Below, piece after piece: positions 14,212 to 17,141 of a DNA stretch of 17,141 nucleotides. The first letter of the stretch is position 1. Each line of letters starts with the position of its first letter. The notes under the pieces are model-generated. The model worked only from the letters and a program-made list of their open reading frames with translations, did not search any database and was not told the DNA's origin. Origin of the DNA: an uncultured Lachnospiraceae bacterium (GTDB lineage Bacteria; Bacillota; Clostridia; Lachnospirales; Lachnospiraceae); assembly GCA_958405355.1 (NCBI GenBank), contig CATYEA010000012.1, positions 1 to 17,141 of the forward strand, written 5' to 3'. Both the position numbers and the translations under genes were made by a program.

Positions 14212-14628
14212 TTACTTAGGTGGCATTACCATAGCTTCGCCTTTGGTAACAACAACGCCATCCTGATTAGTACAGATGGTTTCGATTTTTACTCTGTTCT
14301 TTTCAGGAATCATTTCAACAACTTTACCTGTTGCTGTGATTGTATCGCCCATGCGAACTGGAGCTAAGAAGTTCAGAGTCTGGCTTAAATAAATAGTACC
14401 TGGTCCTGGCATATGTACGCCGAGTACAGCGGAGATTAAACCAGCGGAAAGCATACCGTGGGCGATACGGCCCTTGAAGAATGTATTTTTAGCATATTCT
14501 TCATTTAAATGTGCTGGGTTGATATCGCCTGTAATACCGGCAAATAAATAAACGTCTGTTTCACTGATAGTTTTTGTGAAGCTGGCTTCCTGTCCAATAG
14601 ATAAATCTTTAATTGTAAAACCTTTCAT
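14212..14628 (-). CDS. MaoC-family (R)-specific enoyl-CoA hydratase, PhaJ-like
   Basis: This 138-residue single hot-dog-fold protein begins MKGFTIKDLSIGQEASFTKT. The hydratase signature FAGITGDINPAHLNEEYA contains the catalytic pair Asp35 and His40 with the same spacing as in Aeromonas PhaJ, followed by KGRIAHGMLSAGLISAVLG. PhaJ-type enzymes interconvert (R)-3-hydroxyacyl-CoA and trans-2-enoyl-CoA, here probably (R)-3-hydroxybutyryl-CoA and crotonyl-CoA. The ATG at 14628 follows AGGAGG with 9 nt spacing. It is convergent to the activator gene but has a sigma-54 promoter almost identical to that of bcd, so it should be co-induced with the Bcd-Etf complex, which consumes its product. Ordinary butyrate operons use an (S)-specific crotonase instead, so this choice is notable. 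Confidence 0.9.
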   Translation of the reverse strand: MKGFTIKDLSIGQEASFTKTISETDVYLFAGITGDINPAHLNEEYAKNTFFKGRIAHGMLSAGLISAVLGVHMPGPGTIYLSQTLNFLAPVRMGDTITATGKVVEMIPEKNRVKIETICTNQDGVVVTKGEAMVMPPK

Positions 14629-14664
14629 TATAGTAAACCTCCTTTTATTATTCATCTTTTTATA

Positions 14665-14688
14665 CCGCAATTCTCATGCCAACTTTTT
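14665..14688 (-). promoter_or_regulatory. Sigma-54 (RpoN) promoter of maoC
   Basis: On the minus strand TTGGCATGAGAATTGC (14682-14667) has GG and GC at the required 10-bp spacing. It matches the bcd promoter at 23 of 24 positions from 14688 to 14665, A-tract and trailing GG included. Transcription should start near 14655, with about 27 nt to the ATG. Confidence 0.9.
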
Positions 14689-14746
14689 GTTAAAAAAAAG
14701 ACAGCAAAAATGCGGGCTTTTGATAAAAGTTTCAGAAAAAAGTATA

Positions 14747-14775
14747 TGCAATTATGCAATAATTGCAATTTTGCA
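14747..14775. promoter_or_regulatory. Candidate enhancer (UAS) of the maoC sigma-54 promoter
   Basis: Four TGCA motifs occur in 29 bp, including the palindrome TGCAAT-A-ATTGCA (14755-14767), whose centre is about 80 bp upstream of the maoC -24 element. The minus-strand sequence ATTGCATAAT (14760-14751) also occurs inside the bcd inverted repeat at 6097-6106. This supports one common activator. The site ends only 17 bp before the -35 of asnA. Confidence 0.55.
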
Positions 14776-14791
14776 TTTGACGCAAAATGAC

Positions 14792-14821
14792 TTGATACTT
14801 TTACAGTATATAAACTATAAT
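14792..14821 (+). promoter_or_regulatory. Predicted sigma-A promoter of asnA
   Basis: TTGATA (14792-14797), an 18 bp spacer and a consensus TATAAT (14816-14821), giving a leader of about 58 nt before the ATG at 14886. Confidence 0.7.
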
Positions 14822-14852
14822 AAGAAGGTAAAAATTGGAAGGAAGGAGCATG

Positions 14853-14874
14853 CAGCCAGAATGAAAACTGGCTG
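14853..14874 (+). repeat. Small hairpin in the asnA leader
   Basis: CAGCCAG (14853-14859) pairs with CTGGCTG (14868-14874). The stem separates a strong GGAAGGAGC (14841-14849) from the asnA start, leaving only GGTGAG (14876-14881) close to the ATG. Confidence 0.5.
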
Positions 14875-14885
14875 TGGTGAGTGAT

Positions 14886-15896
14886 ATGAATCCAATGTGG
14901 GTGCCAGAGGGATATGAATCACCTCTGAATATTCGGGAAACAGAAGTTGCGATTAAGTGCGTAAAAGATTTTTTTGAAAAAGAGCTGGCCAGACAATTGA
15001 ATCTGACCCGTGTGTCGGCTCCATTTTTTGTATATCCGGAAAGCGGTTTAAATGATACCTTAAATGGTGTCGAGCGCCCGGTACATTTTGGTGTTCGGGA
15101 ACAGGAAGACCGGGAAGTGGAAATTGTGCATTCCCTGGCAAAATGGAAACGTTTTGCGTTGAAACGGTATGGATTTAAGCATGGTGAAGGACTTTATGCA
15201 GATATGTATGCGATCCGCCGGGATGAGGATACGGACCATCTTCATTCAATCCTTGTAGACCAGTGGGATTGGGAACGGATTATTGATAAAGAAGAACGGA
15301 ATGAAGAAACACTGAAATCTATTGTGAAGAAAGTCTACAAAGCTTTGAAGAATACCGAAAAATATATGGCGATTCAATATGAATACATTGAAGAAATGCT
15401 GCCGCCGGAGATATCTTTTATGACGACTCAGGAGCTGGAAGATATGTATCCGGATCTGACACCGAAGGAAAGAGAACGTGAGGCCGTGCGTCTGAAAGGT
15501 GCGGTATTCTTGATGAAAATCGGCGGGGCACTGGGTTCCGGTGAGATTCATGACGGACGCGCACCGGACTATGATGACTGGGAATTAAACGGTGATATCC
15601 TCGTTTACTATCCGCTGTTGGATACGGCTTTTGAACTGTCATCCATGGGTATCCGTGTTGATGAAGAAGCCTTAATGCATCAGCTTGAAGTTCGGGGCTG
15701 TCCGGAACGTAAGGAGTTAATGTTCCATAAGGCCCTGTTAAATGGTGAGTTACCATATACGATTGGCGGCGGTATTGGCCAGGCGCGGATTTGTATGTTT
15801 TATTTAAGAAAAGCTCATATCGGCGAAGTTATTGCTTCTGTATGGCCGGATGAAGTGGTTGAGGCGCTGGAAAGTCAGGGCGTCCACCTGCTGTAA
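14886..15896 (+). CDS. asnA: Aspartate-ammonia ligase (AMP-forming asparagine synthetase)
   Basis: This 336-residue class II tRNA-synthetase-like enzyme makes asparagine from aspartate, ammonia and ATP. Hallmarks shared with E. coli AsnA, in order, are EVAIKCVKDFFEKELARQLNL, VHSLAKWKR, HSILVDQWDWERI, RAPDYDDW, LNGDILVYYPLL, ELSSMGIRVD and TIGGGIGQARICM. The ATG at 14886 is preferred; a GTG at 14874 lies in a hairpin arm, and an ATG at 14895 is also possible, so the start is uncertain by a few residues. It has its own sigma-A promoter and is divergent from maoC. No T-box or other amino-acid leader is recognisable. The stop is followed by a long hairpin at 15925-15974. Confidence 0.97.
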   Translation: MNPMWVPEGYESPLNIRETEVAIKCVKDFFEKELARQLNLTRVSAPFFVYPESGLNDTLNGVERPVHFGVREQEDREVEIVHSLAKWKRFALKRYGFKHGEGLYADMYAIRRDEDTDHLHSILVDQWDWERIIDKEERNEETLKSIVKKVYKALKNTEKYMAIQYEYIEEMLPPEISFMTTQELEDMYPDLTPKEREREAVRLKGAVFLMKIGGALGSGEIHDGRAPDYDDWELNGDILVYYPLLDTAFELSSMGIRVDEEALMHQLEVRGCPERKELMFHKALLNGELPYTIGGGIGQARICMFYLRKAHIGEVIASVWPDEVVEALESQGVHLL

Positions 15897-15924
15897 GACG
15901 GAGTATTCAGGTAATATGATGAAG

Positions 15925-15981
15925 CCCTCCCTCATATGTTAAATAGAAACTGTCTTTTAACATATCTGGGAGGGATTTCTT
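15925..15981 (+). terminator. Long hairpin: asnA terminator and/or cover for the next ribosome site
   Basis: CCCTCCC (15925-15931) pairs with GGGAGGG (15968-15974), and ATATGTTAAA (15934-15943) pairs with TTTAACATAT (15956-15965). That makes 17 pairs with one 2x2 internal loop and a 12-nt loop. The T-rich stretch after it (ATTTCTTTT) suits a terminator. GGGAGGG is also the ribosome site of the following TTG-started gene, so the same fold would hide it. Confidence 0.75.
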
Positions 15982-16998
15982 TTGGAAGAAAAAATCAGAG
16001 AGCTGTTAGAGTGTTACCATTTGGAAATCAAACGTCTTTACCGGGGACGGGGTGCCTGGCTGTGCGATACGGAACAGGGGTTAAAGCTGTTTCGGGTCTA
16101 TCATGGTTCGCCAAAGCATCTTCAATGGGAAATGATGGTGAAAGCCTGTCTCAGAGAACGTGGATATATTTACATAGATCAGTTTGTTGCAAACAAAGAA
16201 GGGAGTTTACTGACGACGGATGAAGATGGACAAAATTATGTCCTGACAGACTGGTATGAAGGCAGGGAGTGCAGTACAAGAGATAAAGAAGAGATTTTAA
16301 GGGCGGTGGCTTATATGGCCGGCCTTCATAAAGGGATGCATGACATTTCACGGAATGAAGAAATCTATGAGGTGTTTTTGCAGGGGAATCTTTTTGATGA
16401 AATGGCTCGCAGACGCCGTGAGTTAAAGACCATCCGCAATTACATTTACCGTAAGAAACAGAAAAATGCTTTTGATCGCAGATTTATGGAAGTTTATCAG
16501 GAGTTTGATGAGGCGGGGGCTGCCGCTCAGGAAATCCTTTCCGGTGCTGGATATATGGACTTATATGAACAGAACAGGAGAGAACAGAGACTATGCCATG
16601 GGGATTATAATCAGCACAATATTTTGGTGACCCATGGGGATATGGCTTTAGTGAGGTTTGACCAGATGCGTATGGACCTTCAGGTTTATGATTTGTATGT
16701 TTATATGCGTAAAATGCTGGAGAAGAATCATTGGAATGCAGGGCTTGGAATGGCAATGTTAAAGACCTATCACCGGGTAATGCCTTTGAATTATGGTCAG
16801 GCCTGCTGCATTTATGGAATGATGGTTTTCCCGGAGAAGTTTTGGAAAATTGCCAATCGGTATCAAAACTCACGAAAGAGCTGGATGTCGGCTCAGAACA
16901 TGGATAAGCTGAATAAACTGATTCGGGAAAAAAGTGAACGGAGTACATTTTTGTCAGAAATGGATGATTTTTGTAAGAAAATCGGACAATTTGTCTAA
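15982..16998 (+). CDS. CotS-family spore coat kinase-like protein
   Basis: This 338-residue protein has the aminoglycoside phosphotransferase/choline-kinase fold. The N-lobe includes YRGRGAWLCDTEQGLKLFRVY, with a probable ATP-contacting Lys35 in LKLF. Next come LTDWYEGREC at the hinge, the catalytic loop LCHGDYNQHNILV (Asp208 with Asn213), and VRFDQMRMDLQVYDLYVYMRKM at the metal-binding position (Asp228). These match the CotS family of Bacillus and Clostridia, which are found in or needed for the spore coat and whose substrate is not settled. It begins with TTG at 15982, 7 nt after GGGAGGG (15968-15974), with no upstream in-frame ATG in a good place. The rare start and the hairpin over its ribosome site suggest low or conditional translation. 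Confidence 0.85.
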   Translation: MEEKIRELLECYHLEIKRLYRGRGAWLCDTEQGLKLFRVYHGSPKHLQWEMMVKACLRERGYIYIDQFVANKEGSLLTTDEDGQNYVLTDWYEGRECSTRDKEEILRAVAYMAGLHKGMHDISRNEEIYEVFLQGNLFDEMARRRRELKTIRNYIYRKKQKNAFDRRFMEVYQEFDEAGAAAQEILSGAGYMDLYEQNRREQRLCHGDYNQHNILVTHGDMALVRFDQMRMDLQVYDLYVYMRKMLEKNHWNAGLGMAMLKTYHRVMPLNYGQACCIYGMMVFPEKFWKIANRYQNSRKSWMSAQNMDKLNKLIREKSERSTFLSEMDDFCKKIGQFV

Positions 16999-17048
16999 AA
17001 ATAAAGTAAAGAAATCAAAAAAATAGTGCATTTTTGTGAGGAATCGGG

Positions 17049-17054
17049 TATAAT
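17049..17054 (+). promoter_or_regulatory. Candidate -10 element of the last gene
   Basis: A consensus TATAAT at 17049-17054 lies 41 bp before the ATG at 17096. The -35 position (around 17025-17031, GTGCAT) is poor, so this is a moderate call. Confidence 0.45.
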
Positions 17055-17095
17055 AGAAGCACATAGAGTTTTGAAATTATAAGGAGGAGATTCCA

Positions 17096-17141
17096 ATGGA
17101 CTACAAGGAGATATACGAGTCCTGGCTGGCAAACCCATATT
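17096..17141 (+). CDS. Start of a probable phosphoglucomutase/phosphomannomutase, cut by window edge
   Basis: Only 15 codons are visible, MDYKEIYESWLANPY, after AAGGAGG at 17081-17087. The DYKExYxxWLxxPY opening is characteristic of the long alpha-D-phosphohexomutases (PgcA type) of Clostridia, which interconvert glucose 1- and 6-phosphate. The catalytic serine region lies outside the window, so the call rests on the N-terminus alone. Confidence 0.55.
   Translation, partial: MDYKEIYESWLANPY

Noticed and set aside
14057..14266. Plus-strand reading frame between the activator and maoC
   Set aside because: It has no ribosome site, its composition is not protein-like, it crosses the maoC terminator stem and it overlaps the maoC 3' end.
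14822..14885. T-box leader upstream of asnA
   Set aside because: The leader is only about 60 nt and lacks the conserved T-box sequence and an antiterminator/terminator pair.
15936..16223. Plus-strand reading frame overlapping the CotS-like gene start
   Set aside because: It starts inside a hairpin arm without a ribosome site and runs out of frame through a well-conserved kinase-like gene.

Overview
The window looks like a chromosomal segment of a spore-forming anaerobic Firmicute, most likely a Lachnospiraceae-type Clostridia. The signs are moderate GC, strong AGGAGG ribosome sites, a bcd-etfB-etfA block of the butyrate-forming kind, a TPP-riboswitch thiamin-precursor operon, a CotS-type spore coat kinase homologue and an AsnA-type asparagine synthetase. 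No mobile element, tRNA, rRNA or CRISPR array is visible.

Layout. (1) 1-673, minus: a nearly complete DUF554 membrane protein, divergent from (2) 771-1745, a membrane-anchored family 2 glycosyltransferase. Their promoters appear to share one -10 region. (3) 1700-5785: a promoter inside the end of the glycosyltransferase gene, a TPP riboswitch and terminator, then tenA, thiZ, thiX and thiY (salvage of the thiamin pyrimidine) and a small membrane protein of unknown role. (4) 5786-14688: the most interesting part. A near-perfect sigma-54 promoter precedes bcd-etfB-etfA. A fused class I CoA-transferase (Pct/YdiF type), a GntP-family permease and a PAS/AAA+/Fis sigma-54 activator follow. Convergent to the activator lies a PhaJ-like MaoC hydratase whose own sigma-54 promoter matches that of bcd at 23 of 24 positions. 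(5) 14792-17141: asnA, a CotS-like kinase whose ribosome site lies in a long hairpin, and the start of a probable phosphoglucomutase.

How it fits together. In region 4, uptake (GntP), CoA activation (CoA-transferase), stereospecific dehydration of an (R)-3-hydroxyacyl-CoA (MaoC) and reduction of the enoyl-CoA (Bcd-EtfAB) would form a compact route that turns an external 3-hydroxyacid, such as (R)-3-hydroxybutyrate, into a short-chain fatty acid. Butyryl-CoA could serve as CoA donor, and reduced ferredoxin could be an extra product if this Etf bifurcates. The matching sigma-54 promoters, TGCA-rich palindromes about 80 bp upstream of each, and the adjacent PAS activator suggest a dedicated substrate-induced regulon. 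The protein families and promoters are read from the sequence; the substrate and the joint pathway are inference.
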